Shown: positions 41,373 through 51,339 of the stretch, one piece after another | Numbering within the stretch: the first letter of the stretch is position 1 | Layout: every line of letters begins with the position of its first letter | Source: Lachnospiraceae bacterium | Lineage (GTDB): Bacteria; Bacillota; Clostridia; Lachnospirales; Lachnospiraceae | Direction: 5' to 3' | Length of the DNA: 64,000 nt | NCBI GenBank assembly: GCA_910574285.1 | Contig: CAJTAL010000003.1 | Span: 124,001 to 188,000, forward strand | The notes under the pieces: generated by a model | The model's input: only the letters and a program-made list of their open reading frames with translations | Database searches by the model: none | What the model was told of the DNA's origin: nothing | Position numbers and translations under genes: made by a program

Positions 41373-43499
41373 TTAATATAGGCCCTGCGTTGCGGCATAT
41401 AGATTGCTGATATCCAGGATAAGGCTGATATTGCCGTCTCCGAGGATCGTACAGCCGCCGATTCCGGAATCCTTAATATTGAAATTGCTCAAGAATGATG
41501 ATAGCGGTTTCACAACTACCTGCTGCTCCCCGAGAAGCTCGTCTACAAACAGGCAGTATGATTTATCAGCGGTTTCTACCCAGATCAGAATACCGTCTTC
41601 TATGTTAGTGACTTCTGTCTCGATATTATACAAATCGTGTATTCTTATAATAGGATAGAAAGCATCCTGGCATTTGATGATCTCGTTGCCGCTGGCATCT
41701 AAGATCACATCTTCTTTCTGTGTCTTAAAGGACTGGCGGATGTTAGCGATCGGGATCGTAAACATGGATCTGCCGACAGATACCTCCATACCGTCTGTGA
41801 TCGCCATGGTAAGAGGAATCTTAAGGGTGGTGCAGCTGCCCTTGCCAAGTTCGCTTGTGATAGAGATAGTTCCGCCTACTGCCTCAACATTCTTCTTCAC
41901 AACGTCCATGCCGACGCCGCGGCCTGAAAATTCCGTAACCTCTTCATTCGTAGAGAAACCGGGCAGTAAGAGGAGAGACAGAATCTCTTTCTTGGAATAA
42001 TCGCTGGCAGGTTTGGTAAGAATACCGTTGCGCTCCGCTTTGGCGAGGATCTTATCCGGGTCCATGCCCTGTCCGTCATCGGAAATGGAGATAATAACCT
42101 CGCTTCCGGTATGGGCCGCTGAAAGGACGATCTCTGCCTGCGGGTTCTTACCTGCGGCTATACGGTCCTCAACATTTGTCTCGACGCCGTGATCCATAGA
42201 GTTACGCACGATATGCATGATCGGGTCTCCGATGCTGTCCACAACCGTCTTGTCTACTTCTGTATTCTCGCCGATCAACGTGAGACGTACATCCTTATTA
42301 AGCTTCTTCTTCATGTCTCGGACGATACGGTTCATCTTCTGGAAAGTACCGGCCAGAGGAACCATTCGAAGGGACATGGCGATATCCTGAAGATCACCTG
42401 TCAATTTCCTTAACTGACGGGCAGATTTCAGGAAGTTATCAAGCTTCAGATTCTGCAGGTCAGGAGAAGAGGTGACCATGGATTCTGTTATAACGATCTC
42501 GCCGACGATAGCGACCAGACTGTCGAGTTTGGAAAGGTTGACGCTGATCAGACTCTGCTTGACAGGAGCGCCGGTATGTGCGGGCGTACCAGGAGCAGCC
42601 GGTTTGGCCGATTCTGCAGCCGAAGCCGTATCGGCTGCCGGAGCCGCTGCCGCCGGTTTTGCAGCAGGAGCTTTATCGACTGCCGGCTCTGATTTCTTAG
42701 GTGCTTTGGCCGCAACGTTCTCTATTACCTCGTAAGTCTCGATACTGTTCTGTATCTTGAGAATCGGGATGGCTTTTTCCACGTCTTCGTGGGAAGCCAG
42801 GGCGATGAAAAATCCGTTCTCGACGATGGATTCACATGTATCGGCAGCCGACTCTACATCTTCCGGATAATGTTCGAAGTTGAGTTCAATCTCGTTCAGC
42901 GCAGTAATAACCATGAACGCGCGCAGATTCTCCATACCGGATCCAACCTCGAAGCGAATCCGGATGAAATAAGGCATATCGCTCTTAGGACATCCCGCAA
43001 GTTCCTGGTTGATGGCGGCAATAGCGTCAGCGTCGGCAGCCGGCGCGGCATCAGCAGCGCTGTCCTTGCCGGATGAAGTATCGGAAGCACTGTTGCCGGA
43101 AGAACTGATTTTTTCCAAAAAGCTATTAATATTTGCAATGATCTGGTCGATATTACTGCTAAGGGGTTCATTGTTTTCGATTTTTTCAACCTCTACACGA
43201 AGAGCGTCTGTAGATTGAAACATCAAATTGAACAGATCGTTCTTATGGGATTCATCCAGAGAATCCATTCCGTTTTCACGGATATAGAAGAACAAATCTT
43301 CTATATGATGGGCAATCTCCATCAATGTGGAAAATTCCATCATGGCAGATGAACCTTTGATAGTATGCATGATACGAAAGATTTCATTGACATCGTTCGT
43401 CGTAAATGCTTCGTTCTTCTCCGCTTCTATTAGAAGTTCATCCAATTGTTCCATAAGAGTATTAGTCTCATAAAGATACATTTCAAGCATGTTATCCAT
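41373..43499 (-). CDS. cheA: Chemotaxis histidine kinase CheA
   Basis: A 708-residue soluble kinase. P1 carries phospho-acceptor H45 in IMHTIKGSSAMMEF. A P2-like regulator-binding domain covers about residues 155-245, followed by an Ala/Pro-rich linker. Then come the P3 dimer helices, P4 ATPase with HIVRNSMDHGVE (N-box), ISDDGQGMD (G1) and GRGVGMDVVKKN (G2), and the P5 CheW-like domain. It is the first gene of the leftward che operon and divergent from the FliK-like gene. No cheY, cheC or cheD is nearby in this window. Confidence 0.97.
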   Translation of the reverse strand: MDNMLEMYLYETNTLMEQLDELLIEAEKNEAFTTNDVNEIFRIMHTIKGSSAMMEFSTLMEIAHHIEDLFFYIRENGMDSLDESHKNDLFNLMFQSTDALRVEVEKIENNEPLSSNIDQIIANINSFLEKISSSGNSASDTSSGKDSAADAAPAADADAIAAINQELAGCPKSDMPYFIRIRFEVGSGMENLRAFMVITALNEIELNFEHYPEDVESAADTCESIVENGFFIALASHEDVEKAIPILKIQNSIETYEVIENVAAKAPKKSEPAVDKAPAAKPAAAAPAADTASAAESAKPAAPGTPAHTGAPVKQSLISVNLSKLDSLVAIVGEIVITESMVTSSPDLQNLKLDNFLKSARQLRKLTGDLQDIAMSLRMVPLAGTFQKMNRIVRDMKKKLNKDVRLTLIGENTEVDKTVVDSIGDPIMHIVRNSMDHGVETNVEDRIAAGKNPQAEIVLSAAHTGSEVIISISDDGQGMDPDKILAKAERNGILTKPASDYSKKEILSLLLLPGFSTNEEVTEFSGRGVGMDVVKKNVEAVGGTISITSELGKGSCTTLKIPLTMAITDGMEVSVGRSMFTIPIANIRQSFKTQKEDVILDASGNEIIKCQDAFYPIIRIHDLYNIETEVTNIEDGILIWVETADKSYCLFVDELLGEQQVVVKPLSSFLSNFNIKDSGIGGCTILGDGNISLILDISNLYAATQGLY

Positions 43500-43612
43500 A
43501 ATATTAGTACCGCCTTATCTATTAATGTTGATATGTTTAAAAAGTATTATTTTTAGATATATCGTCATAATGGTGCAAAAGGATAAGAGTAAATTATAGA
43601 GTAGGTGAAAAA

Positions 43613-45031
43613 ATGTCAAATATTTTAAAAGTAACAACTCCCACTGTCGGATATGACAATACAGTGAATAATAAACCGACTCCTTCCCAGCAGGCAGAGG
43701 ATTTAAGTATAAAGAATCCGGTAGAAGCCAATAAGGTGGGCCGGGCGGACGGCCGGGCGGAGTCTAACAGCAACGACGGCGGCAGGGGTATCGCATACGA
43801 TTCTAATTTCGGTACTTTCATACAGTCTCTGAGAGATCTTCCGAAGCTTAACGAGATCATGAGCAAGATGATCTTCAGCGGGATGGGGAATCTGGTAGAG
43901 TCCGGGATCAGTAAAGGAACTGCAGCGGAGATACAGGCATTCTTTCAGATGCTTGAGATGTCGCCGGATAAGATGACGGAATTCCTGAAGGCACAGATGG
44001 CAGGAGCGAACCGTCTGCAGGGACCGCTGTTCGACGTGCTTCGCCAGATCATGGATGAGGCGACGACCGTGGAACTTAAGGCCGGAGTGTTGGATCTGTT
44101 GAAGAAATATAATGACATGTCGTCCGGGAAGCATATTCTTGAGAATATCAAAGGGGAGCTGGAGGAGATTGAAGCCCGTATGTTCCGCAGCGACAGGGAG
44201 GGGCTTGAGAAGCTCGCCATGCGGCTCAAACCCCACAGTATGGACGCCAATGCCGTGAATACAAGGTTATTGAAAGAGCAGATTATCCCTTATATGGGGA
44301 AATACGTGGCGGACAACAGGGAGATGGGGAAACTCCGGGATCTGGTTACTCTGGTGGCGTTCAATACGGCGCGCTACGAGAGCGGGAGTCTTGATAAAGT
44401 AACGCAGGCATTCCAGAGACTGATGGATTTCCCTGGTTTTAATAAACATTTCAAAGGGATGACAGAAGCGGACTTCCGGAAGATGCTGGTGAATGTCGAT
44501 TACGACAGGGCGGCGGGGAAGAATGAACTTGCCGATAGGCTGCTTAATATAATGCAGGCAGGCGTGAAGGGTGAAGCCGGTATTGAGAACCGCGAAGCGT
44601 TCGTGAATATCATGAGGAGTATGCTGGTGAATGAGAGCGTCTATATGCCGCTTATGCATGTCATGCTGCCGGTGATCCTGGACGGCGTTCCTATGTTCTC
44701 CGAGATGTGGGTGGACCCGGATGAAGAATCGGCTAATCCGGGCTCTAAGGAGCGCGGTGTGAAGCTTTTAATCAAATTTGACATGAAAGATGTTGGCTTT
44801 TTTGACATGATGTTGTATTATGAGAAGGGAAAGATAGATATGCTGATTCATTATCCGGAAGAGCTTTCGGGTCATGAGAGTGATATCCGTGAGAATATCC
44901 GCAAGATCATGAGCAAGAATAAGCTGGATCTGGAGTATCTTGGTGTAGAGCGGAATAAGGCGCCGATACAAGTGTCTGCCGCATTCCCGAAGATATTCGA
45001 AAGGAGAAATTCGATTAATGTCACAATATGA
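43613..45031 (+). CDS. FliK/YlqG-like flagellar protein
   Basis: A 472-residue protein with a disordered Asn/Gly-rich N terminus, a long helical middle and a beta-rich end (VKLLIKFDMKDVGFFDMMLY then KGKIDMLIHYPEEL) that resembles the C-terminal domain of hook-length protein FliK. It overlaps the next gene, an FlhB C-terminal homologue, by 14 bases. That gene pair corresponds to ylqG-ylqH of B. subtilis, whose exact roles are not settled. It is divergent from cheA. Confident as flagellar-associated, less so as FliK itself. Confidence 0.65.
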   Translation: MSNILKVTTPTVGYDNTVNNKPTPSQQAEDLSIKNPVEANKVGRADGRAESNSNDGGRGIAYDSNFGTFIQSLRDLPKLNEIMSKMIFSGMGNLVESGISKGTAAEIQAFFQMLEMSPDKMTEFLKAQMAGANRLQGPLFDVLRQIMDEATTVELKAGVLDLLKKYNDMSSGKHILENIKGELEEIEARMFRSDREGLEKLAMRLKPHSMDANAVNTRLLKEQIIPYMGKYVADNREMGKLRDLVTLVAFNTARYESGSLDKVTQAFQRLMDFPGFNKHFKGMTEADFRKMLVNVDYDRAAGKNELADRLLNIMQAGVKGEAGIENREAFVNIMRSMLVNESVYMPLMHVMLPVILDGVPMFSEMWVDPDEESANPGSKERGVKLLIKFDMKDVGFFDMMLYYEKGKIDMLIHYPEELSGHESDIRENIRKIMSKNKLDLEYLGVERNKAPIQVSAAFPKIFERRNSINVTI

Positions 45032-45569
45032 TGATGTGATGAACAAAAAAGCAGTTGCGCTGCGGTATGATGAGAATAAGGACGTAGCTCCGGTGATCGT
45101 GGCATCGGGGCTTGGATATATGGCCGAGAGGATTGTGGAGATGGCCAATGAGAACGGAGTGCCGGTATATGAGGATAATTCACTGGCGACAGTGCTGACA
45201 CAGTTGGATCTGGGGACGGCGATCCCGGAGGAATTGTATCAGGCGATCGTAGATATCTATGCTTATTTTCTGAAATATAATCCGCAGAAGGTAAAGGAAG
45301 CGGAAGAAGCGGCGAAAGAGGCCGAACGGAAGGCGCGGGAGGAAGCCGCGGCCAGAGAGGAAGAAGCTGAAGACGCCGAGGGAGAAGCTTCGGAGGAAAG
45401 CGCTTCGGGCGAGGCTCAAGCGGCATCGGCGGCAGCCGGAGCAAAAGCGCCGGCGAGACCGGCGGGACAGAAGAAAGCAGCCGCGGCCAGGCCGAAAGGA
45501 CAGGCAAGACAGCCGAAGGCGAAAGCGGCGGTGAAGCCGTTGGGACAGACCGGAAGGAAGCAGAAGTAG
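45018..45569 (+). CDS. FlhB C-terminal-like protein (YlqH/FhlB type)
   Basis: A 183-residue protein. Residues 8-90 match the cytoplasmic domain of the FlhB/YscU export switch: VALRYDENKDVAPVIVASG, then GVPVYEDNSLATVLTQLDLG and IPEELYQAIVDIYAY. The membrane domain and the NPTH autocleavage site are absent. The tail from residue 95 is an Ala/Glu- then Ala/Lys/Pro-rich low-complexity extension. It overlaps the FliK-like gene, supporting a joint role in substrate switching. Confidence 0.85.
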   Translation: MSQYDDVMNKKAVALRYDENKDVAPVIVASGLGYMAERIVEMANENGVPVYEDNSLATVLTQLDLGTAIPEELYQAIVDIYAYFLKYNPQKVKEAEEAAKEAERKAREEAAAREEEAEDAEGEASEESASGEAQAASAAAGAKAPARPAGQKKAAAARPKGQARQPKAKAAVKPLGQTGRKQK

Positions 45570-45815
45570 CGGCTGCAGGCGGCATTAAAGATATGTTCGT
45601 GATAGTGAAGCGATTGCAGGCGGCATCCGGGAGGGGCTTGGTAACAGGCAGGGATATCGTTAAAATGTGGATGACAGAATGGAAAACAGATGAGAAAGGG
45701 GCGGCTATATCCAGTACAGCATTACGTATTGATATGGTACTCCTTTTTTTCGCTATTCTGAATATAATCCAATTTAATTGCCATACGGGCAGAAAGGATT
45801 AGAAGGGAAATTGAT

Positions 45816-47162
45816 ATGACAAAAGCGCAGAAGAAGCAGGCGGAGGATTTTATTCATTTGCTTGGCCGGGCACATGACGGGATAAAGAAAACGATAGAGA
45901 CCAGAAACAATGAGGCGGCGCTGGACTTGCTGTCGCAATGCCAGGAGTGTGCCATCAAATTAGGGGAGATCATTGAGGAGGTAGAGGGAGAAGACTTCGT
46001 CACGATATCGTTTATTGAGGATTACTGTGAACTAGTGTACCAGTTCTATGAAAAACTCAGTCAGGGTCAGCCGGTCAATGGGAACCAGGCGTACAAGGCG
46101 CTTCGCAAATCTCTGATCAGGATGGAGAACAGTATTAAGAATGATATCAAGGAGCGCCGGGAAGTGGTGTTCCTTCCATATAAAGCATCCATGTGGGATT
46201 CTCTGGAAAGCGTATGGAAGGCGGCGGACGAAGATCCGGACTGCGACGCGTATGTCATCCCGATTCCATATTTTGACAGGGATTCAGAAGGAAACTTTAA
46301 GGAAATGCATTATGAAGGAGATCAGTATCCGGATTATGTTCCTGTCACGCATTATGATGATTATGACATCGCCGTGCATGAGCCGGATATGATATTTATC
46401 CATAATCCTTATGACGATTATAATTATGTGACGAGTGTGGCGCCGAAGTTCTACTCCCGGAATCTGAAGCAGTATACGGAGAAGCTGGTATACATTCCCT
46501 ACTTTGTGCTGGGGGAGATAGATCCGGAAAATAAAGAGGCGCTGAAGGGAATCGAGCATTTCTGCATAGCGCCGGGTGTGCTCAATGCAGACGTGGTTAT
46601 CGTGCAGTCGGAGAATATGCGTAAGGCTTATATCGAGATATTGACAGAATCGATGGGGGAGAATACCAGATCCCAGTGGGAGAAGAAGATTCTGGGACTT
46701 GGATCGCCGAAGATGGACAAGGTGCTGGAGACGCGGGAGGAGGACTGCGATATTCCAAAAGACTGGATGCGGATTCTTACGAAGCCGGACGGAAGCAGGA
46801 AGAAGGTTATCCTCTATAATACCAGCGTGACCGCGCTGCTGCAGCATGAGGAGAAGATGCTTATAAAGATGAGGTCCGTGTTTGAGACGTTCAAGGATAG
46901 TGTGGACGATGTGGCGCTGCTGTGGCGGCCTCATCCGCTGATCAAGGCGACGATAGAGTCTATGCGGCCGCAGTTGTGGATGGATTATGAAAAACTGGTG
47001 GAAGAGTATAAGGCAGAAGGCTGGGGGATCTACGATGATTCCGCCGAGCTGGACCGGGCTATCGCGCTGAGCGATGCTTATTATGGAGATCACAGCAGCC
47101 TCGTGCAGCTATGCCAGCAGGCGGGGAAGCCGGTGATGATACAGGATGTGGAGATTGTGTAA
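45816..47162 (+). CDS. CDP-glycerol glycerophosphotransferase-family protein
   Basis: A 448-residue enzyme-like protein. The first 110 residues are helical. From EVVFLPYKASMWDSLESVWK on it has the GT-B-like fold of TagB/TagF glycerophosphotransferases, including VALLWRPHPL (HP motif) and DAYYGDHSSLVQLCQQAGKP, the family's D-x-S-S end motif. It probably transfers a glycerophosphate or related unit onto a surface glycan, and might serve flagellar or capsule decoration. It lies between the motility genes and a glycerophosphodiesterase gene. The acceptor is unknown. Confidence 0.8.
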   Translation: MTKAQKKQAEDFIHLLGRAHDGIKKTIETRNNEAALDLLSQCQECAIKLGEIIEEVEGEDFVTISFIEDYCELVYQFYEKLSQGQPVNGNQAYKALRKSLIRMENSIKNDIKERREVVFLPYKASMWDSLESVWKAADEDPDCDAYVIPIPYFDRDSEGNFKEMHYEGDQYPDYVPVTHYDDYDIAVHEPDMIFIHNPYDDYNYVTSVAPKFYSRNLKQYTEKLVYIPYFVLGEIDPENKEALKGIEHFCIAPGVLNADVVIVQSENMRKAYIEILTESMGENTRSQWEKKILGLGSPKMDKVLETREEDCDIPKDWMRILTKPDGSRKKVILYNTSVTALLQHEEKMLIKMRSVFETFKDSVDDVALLWRPHPLIKATIESMRPQLWMDYEKLVEEYKAEGWGIYDDSAELDRAIALSDAYYGDHSSLVQLCQQAGKPVMIQDVEIV

Positions 47163-47326
47163 GGATTGAATGCATTTTCCGTCGTATTTGCCAGAAGGTT
47201 TATTAAGATGGTGGAAATGAATAATATGATGAAGCCGAGTATCTTGCTGCCGTAGTCCGATGAGCTGCTAACAATAAACTAAAGAAATTTGTGAAAATGT
47301 CGATATTCAAGTGAGAAAGGCTAATT

Positions 47327-48058
47327 ATGAAGATATGGGCACATAGAGGATGCAGTCAGATGTATCCGGAGAATACGTTGCTGGCGTTCAAGAAGGCGAT
47401 GGAGCTAGAAGGACTTGAAGGGATTGAATTAGATATTCAGCTTACGAAAGACGGGCAGTTAGTCGTTTGCCATGATGAACGCGTGGATCGGACCACGGAT
47501 GGGATCGGAGAGGTACGACAGTTTACGCTGACAGAGATTAAGAAGCTGCTGATCGAAGCCGGTAATGGAAGATACGAACAGATTCCGTTAATGGAAGAAG
47601 TGCTGGAACTATTTAGAAGCGGAAAAAAGCTAAAAGACAATTTAAAGCTGAATATAGAGTTGAAGAATAGTGTTTTTCCATATGAAGGAATGGAGGAAAA
47701 GCTCATTGATTTGATTCATAAGAATGGACTGCAGGATAGAGTGGTCTATTCTTCATTCAGCGCTTTATCGTTGGAAAAAATCAGGAAGCTTGATGCGAGA
47801 GCGGAGATAGGGATACTTGATACGAAGATATCGGATTGTCTGTATAAATTAAAGGGCGGCTGTGGGGCGAATGCTCTGCATCCATGTTGGTGTGGATTAG
47901 ATATTCCCAAAGAACGAGTGTCAGGGTATGCAGTTCGCGTGTGGTTTACGGGACATTTGTATCCGGATAAGCCTACAGGAAACAGATTGGATCTGGCGGC
48001 GTTGGAACAGCGGGGAATTACAGATGTATTTTTGAATGAGCCGGAGAAATATGTATAA
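47327..48058 (+). CDS. ugpQ: Glycerophosphodiester phosphodiesterase
   Basis: A 243-residue GDPD TIM-barrel enzyme that hydrolyses glycerophosphodiesters to glycerol-3-phosphate and an alcohol. IWAHRGCSQMYPENTLLAFK, GIELDIQLTKDGQLVVCHDE and RTTDG hold the catalytic histidines and metal ligands. There is no signal peptide, so it is cytoplasmic. It follows the CDP-glycerol transferase gene by about 165 bases, which hints at recycling of glycerophosphate units. The C-terminal FTGHLYPDKPTGNRLDL part differs from the usual VNT-type ending but is in place. Confidence 0.93.
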   Translation: MKIWAHRGCSQMYPENTLLAFKKAMELEGLEGIELDIQLTKDGQLVVCHDERVDRTTDGIGEVRQFTLTEIKKLLIEAGNGRYEQIPLMEEVLELFRSGKKLKDNLKLNIELKNSVFPYEGMEEKLIDLIHKNGLQDRVVYSSFSALSLEKIRKLDARAEIGILDTKISDCLYKLKGGCGANALHPCWCGLDIPKERVSGYAVRVWFTGHLYPDKPTGNRLDLAALEQRGITDVFLNEPEKYV

Positions 48059-48244
48059 ATAAAGGGATATTCTTTGGTTAGAGAGTTTTTAATAGAAGCG
48101 TGTAGACCGTATAATAGGTTAATAATCCAATAAAGTTTATATATAATATTATATAATAAACAGCAGAAAAAGCAGACGACTGTAAAATATATCAAGTATA
48201 TAAAATCAGCTATCTATATTTATTACCAAAGGATAAGTGAATCT

Positions 48245-49591
48245 ATGAAAAATGAAGCAGAATCATGGAAAAAACTCTATATTGGAGCAGTAGGAGGATT
48301 ATTACTGCTATTGCCAACCTGCTTCTTTTTTATAGCGTGGCGGGAAGAGTTCAATCTATTACAAAATGTTGTCTTTAAAAACAAAGGTAATTGGCTGATT
48401 GTATCCTGTTTCATTCTCATCCTGGGCATTATGCTGCATACGTTTAAAGGAGTCAAGATAGGGTATTATAAGATGGGCAGTCTGATTATCTCTCAGTTGT
48501 TATCGGTGGTCTGCACACACCTGATCGTATCGGTTCAGATGATATTGATGGTAGGCAAACTGGCGCTCATCGGCAGGATTGTCAAAGTGATGACCCTATT
48601 GGCGGTTTTGAACTGGTTAAGCATGTCATGTATTACAGTGATATTTTCCCGTATATATAATAAGTTATTTCCGCCGTATGAGATGCTGCTGATCCACGGA
48701 AATTATGAGAATCTTTTAAAAGAAAAGATACTGACCCGGTCGGACCGGTACACGATAAAGAAGGACATGCATTTCGAAGAATTTTCAGGGAAAGGCATGG
48801 AGGAATTATTGGATTATGACGGGATTATCTTGAATGATATACCGAGTGAAAAAAAGAACGAGCTGTTGAAATTTTGTTTTGACCACCGGATCATGGTGTA
48901 TTTTACTCCGAAGATACCGGATATATTTGTGAAAGAAGCGGAAGAGGTAGACGTCTTTGATACTCCTTTGTTTTTATGTAAAAATATTGGTCTATCCATC
49001 ACGCAAAAAGCGGTGAAAAGATGTATGGATGTTATGATTTCCATAGTAGTTTTAGTAGTTACGTTTCCTTTGATCGGATTAGCGGCGCTGGCAATTAAGA
49101 TAGAAGACGGGGGTTCCGTAATCTATAGTCAGGAACGATGCAGCAAGGACGGCAAGAGATTTTGGCTGTACAAGCTCCGAAGTATGAAGATAGATGCGGA
49201 ATCAGAAGGCGGAGTCCAGCTTGCTAAGAAAAGAGATTCCAGAATTACCAGGACAGGAAGTTTTATCAGAAGGACGAGAATAGATGAGTTGCCGCAGTTA
49301 ATAAATGTATTAAAAGGCGATATGAGTTTTGTCGGACCCAGGCCGGAACGGCCGGAATTTGTCGAGAAGAATTGTGAAGAGATTCCGGAGTTTGCGTATC
49401 GTATGAAGGTAAAGGCCGGATTAACCGGATATGCTCAAGTTTATGGAAAGTACAACACAAGCTTTCTGGATAAACTGAAATTGGACTTGCTATATATAGA
49501 GAAATATTCTGTATTGATGGATATTCAGATTATATTAATGACATTGAAGATCATATTGATGAAGGAAAGCGCAGAGGGGATAAGTGAGTAA
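48245..49591 (+). CDS. Priming sugar-1-phosphate transferase (polyprenyl glycosylphosphotransferase)
   Basis: A 448-residue membrane protein of the WbaP/WcaJ type that starts repeat-unit synthesis by moving a sugar phosphate to undecaprenyl phosphate. It has four N-terminal membrane segments, a soluble middle, a membrane hairpin (VMISIVVLVVTFPLIGLAAL) and the catalytic domain: SQERCSKDGKRFWLYKLRSM, RRTRIDELPQLINVLKGDMS, FVGPRPERPEFV and KAGLTGYAQVYG. It is the first gene of the polysaccharide cluster. The sugar cannot be told. Confidence 0.93.
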   Translation: MKNEAESWKKLYIGAVGGLLLLLPTCFFFIAWREEFNLLQNVVFKNKGNWLIVSCFILILGIMLHTFKGVKIGYYKMGSLIISQLLSVVCTHLIVSVQMILMVGKLALIGRIVKVMTLLAVLNWLSMSCITVIFSRIYNKLFPPYEMLLIHGNYENLLKEKILTRSDRYTIKKDMHFEEFSGKGMEELLDYDGIILNDIPSEKKNELLKFCFDHRIMVYFTPKIPDIFVKEAEEVDVFDTPLFLCKNIGLSITQKAVKRCMDVMISIVVLVVTFPLIGLAALAIKIEDGGSVIYSQERCSKDGKRFWLYKLRSMKIDAESEGGVQLAKKRDSRITRTGSFIRRTRIDELPQLINVLKGDMSFVGPRPERPEFVEKNCEEIPEFAYRMKVKAGLTGYAQVYGKYNTSFLDKLKLDLLYIEKYSVLMDIQIILMTLKIILMKESAEGISE

Positions 49592-49594
49592 TAT

Positions 49595-50692
49595 TTGAGT
49601 AAAGTGATGTTGATAGCCAACGATACGACTTACGTCTATAACCTGAGATTTGAGGTGATCGAGAGGTTGATCCGGGAAGGCTATGAGGTGGTTGTTGTCT
49701 GTGAGAGACAGTTACATGCGGATGAAATCAAAGAGACAGGGGCCGTTTTTCTGCCAATGACAATAAAAAGGCACAGTAAGAATCCATTTACCGATTTGTC
49801 GATGATTCATATGTTTCATAAAATGATCAGGAAGCATAGGCCGGATATTGTTCTGACATATAATATAAAGCCAAATGTCTATGCGGGACTGGTATGTGAA
49901 GGTTTACATATTCCATATATTACTAATATTACAGGGCTTGGGACGGCAGTGGAATATCCGGGATTGATTCAGAAGGTAACCGTGCTGCTTTATAGGATCG
50001 CATTAAGGAAAGCCGCCTGTGTGTTTTTACAGAATCGTGAGAATAAGGAGTTTTTTGTAAAAAGGAATATCCGTTTTAGAAGAAGCAGGCTGATTCCTGG
50101 ATCGGGTGTGAATCTGGAAAAGTATTGTGTGCTGGAATATCCGAATACAGAAGAGGTTCACTTTATATTTGTCGCAAGAATATTGAAAGAAAAAGGGATC
50201 GATCAATACCTGGAAGCCGCGAAAGTGATCCGTAAAAAATATGAGAATGTTTATTTTCATGTGATTGGCGGGTGCGATGATAAGGAGTATATTGACATAT
50301 TACAAAAAGAGACTGAAAGCGGCAATATCGTATATCATGGCCTGCAGAAAAATATGCTGGAATATCAGAGGATGAGCAGTTGTATTATCTTGCCGTCATA
50401 CTATCCGGAAGGGATGAATAATGTGTTGCTGGAATCTGCAGCGTCAGGGAGACCGATCATAACAACTTCAAGAAGCGGCTGCGGGGAGATCGTTGAGGAT
50501 GGGGCGACGGGATTTATTGTTAAGGAGAGAGATACCAGGGATCTGGTCTGTAAGATAGAGAAGTTCCTGGCTATGCCGTATGAAGAGCGAAAGGAAATGG
50601 GGCTGGCCGGGAGACGTAAGGTTGAGAGGGAGTTTGACAGGGAGATTGTTGTACAGGCTTATGTGGATGAGATAAAAAGGGCGGAAGGGTAA
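49595..50692 (+). CDS. GT4 family glycosyltransferase
   Basis: A 365-residue GT-B glycosyltransferase. The N-terminal Rossmann half includes the HRPDIVLTYNIKPNVYAGL segment, and the C-terminal half has IFVARILKEKGIDQYLEAAK (donor-binding region) and PSYYPEGMNNVLLESAASGR, the GT4 E-x7-E motif. It resembles CapM-like alpha-galactosyl or N-acetylaminosugar transferases. The start is TTG at 49595, only 3 bases after the priming transferase stop; AGAGGGG lies upstream. Linkage is unknown. Confidence 0.88.
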   Translation: MSKVMLIANDTTYVYNLRFEVIERLIREGYEVVVVCERQLHADEIKETGAVFLPMTIKRHSKNPFTDLSMIHMFHKMIRKHRPDIVLTYNIKPNVYAGLVCEGLHIPYITNITGLGTAVEYPGLIQKVTVLLYRIALRKAACVFLQNRENKEFFVKRNIRFRRSRLIPGSGVNLEKYCVLEYPNTEEVHFIFVARILKEKGIDQYLEAAKVIRKKYENVYFHVIGGCDDKEYIDILQKETESGNIVYHGLQKNMLEYQRMSSCIILPSYYPEGMNNVLLESAASGRPIITTSRSGCGEIVEDGATGFIVKERDTRDLVCKIEKFLAMPYEERKEMGLAGRRKVEREFDREIVVQAYVDEIKRAEG

Positions 50693-50775
50693 TTATGGAC
50701 GAACTGGACAGAGTAATATGTGGATTAGGAATATGACACCCCGGATGTATTATGGAAGATATTGGGCGGAGTTAA

Positions 50776-51339
50776 ATGATGAGAAGACTATTCAACAATA
50801 TAATAAGCGTTTTACATTCCTTAATTAGATTTGTTATTTTAAAAATATGTAATCCCCAAGGGATTCATTTTGCTTTGATTGAGCGCTTTTCTCCCAATGT
50901 TGTAGTGGAGGTAAATCATGGAGGTAAACTCAGATTGGGGAAGAAAGTTCGTGTTCATAGCGGATGTAAACTGAAGGTGCGAAACGGTGCGGTTATGACA
51001 ATTGATGATGATGTCAAAGTCAATTATAATTGTATGTTTTTTTGTAGAAAGAATATTCATATTGGAAGCGGTACGGAATTTGGACCGGGTGTTTTGGTTT
51101 ATGATCATGACCATGATTATAAGGCAGGGCTTAAAGAAAGAAAGTATAAATTATCGGATGTTGAAATCGGAAAAAGCTGTTGGATCGGAGCAAACACAGT
51201 GATTTTACGCGGAACGGTGATTGGAGATAATTGTGTAGTTGCTGCCGGAAGTGTGGTTAAAGGGAATATAGAGAGCGGTACAGTATTTATACAGAGAAGA
51301 GAGCAGATAAACAGGTCTTATAAGGAATTTGGATTATGA
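50776..51339 (+). CDS. Left-handed beta-helix acyltransferase (CysE/LacA/WbbJ group)
   Basis: A 187-residue trimeric hexapeptide-repeat acetyltransferase. VEVNHGGKLRLGKKVRVHSG begins the helix, LVYDHDHDYKAG includes the catalytic histidine region, and CWIGANTVILRGTVIGDNCV then VVAAGSVVKGNI is the LacA-type end. It should O- or N-acetylate a sugar of the surface glycan. Its stop codon overlaps the next gene's start (ATGA). Confidence 0.88.
   Translation: MMRRLFNNIISVLHSLIRFVILKICNPQGIHFALIERFSPNVVVEVNHGGKLRLGKKVRVHSGCKLKVRNGAVMTIDDDVKVNYNCMFFCRKNIHIGSGTEFGPGVLVYDHDHDYKAGLKERKYKLSDVEIGKSCWIGANTVILRGTVIGDNCVVAAGSVVKGNIESGTVFIQRREQINRSYKEFGL

Noticed and set aside
43500-43612. Sigma-D promoter in the cheA / FliK-like divergent region
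   Set aside because: The best match on the minus strand, GACGATAT, lacks both a -35 element and the TTATG..TCCC block seen at the two accepted sites.
45593-45802. A 69-codon plus-strand frame between the FlhB-like and CDP-glycerol transferase genes
   Set aside because: No ribosome site, no recognisable motif and a composition unlike the neighbouring genes; the gap more likely holds the promoter of the next gene.
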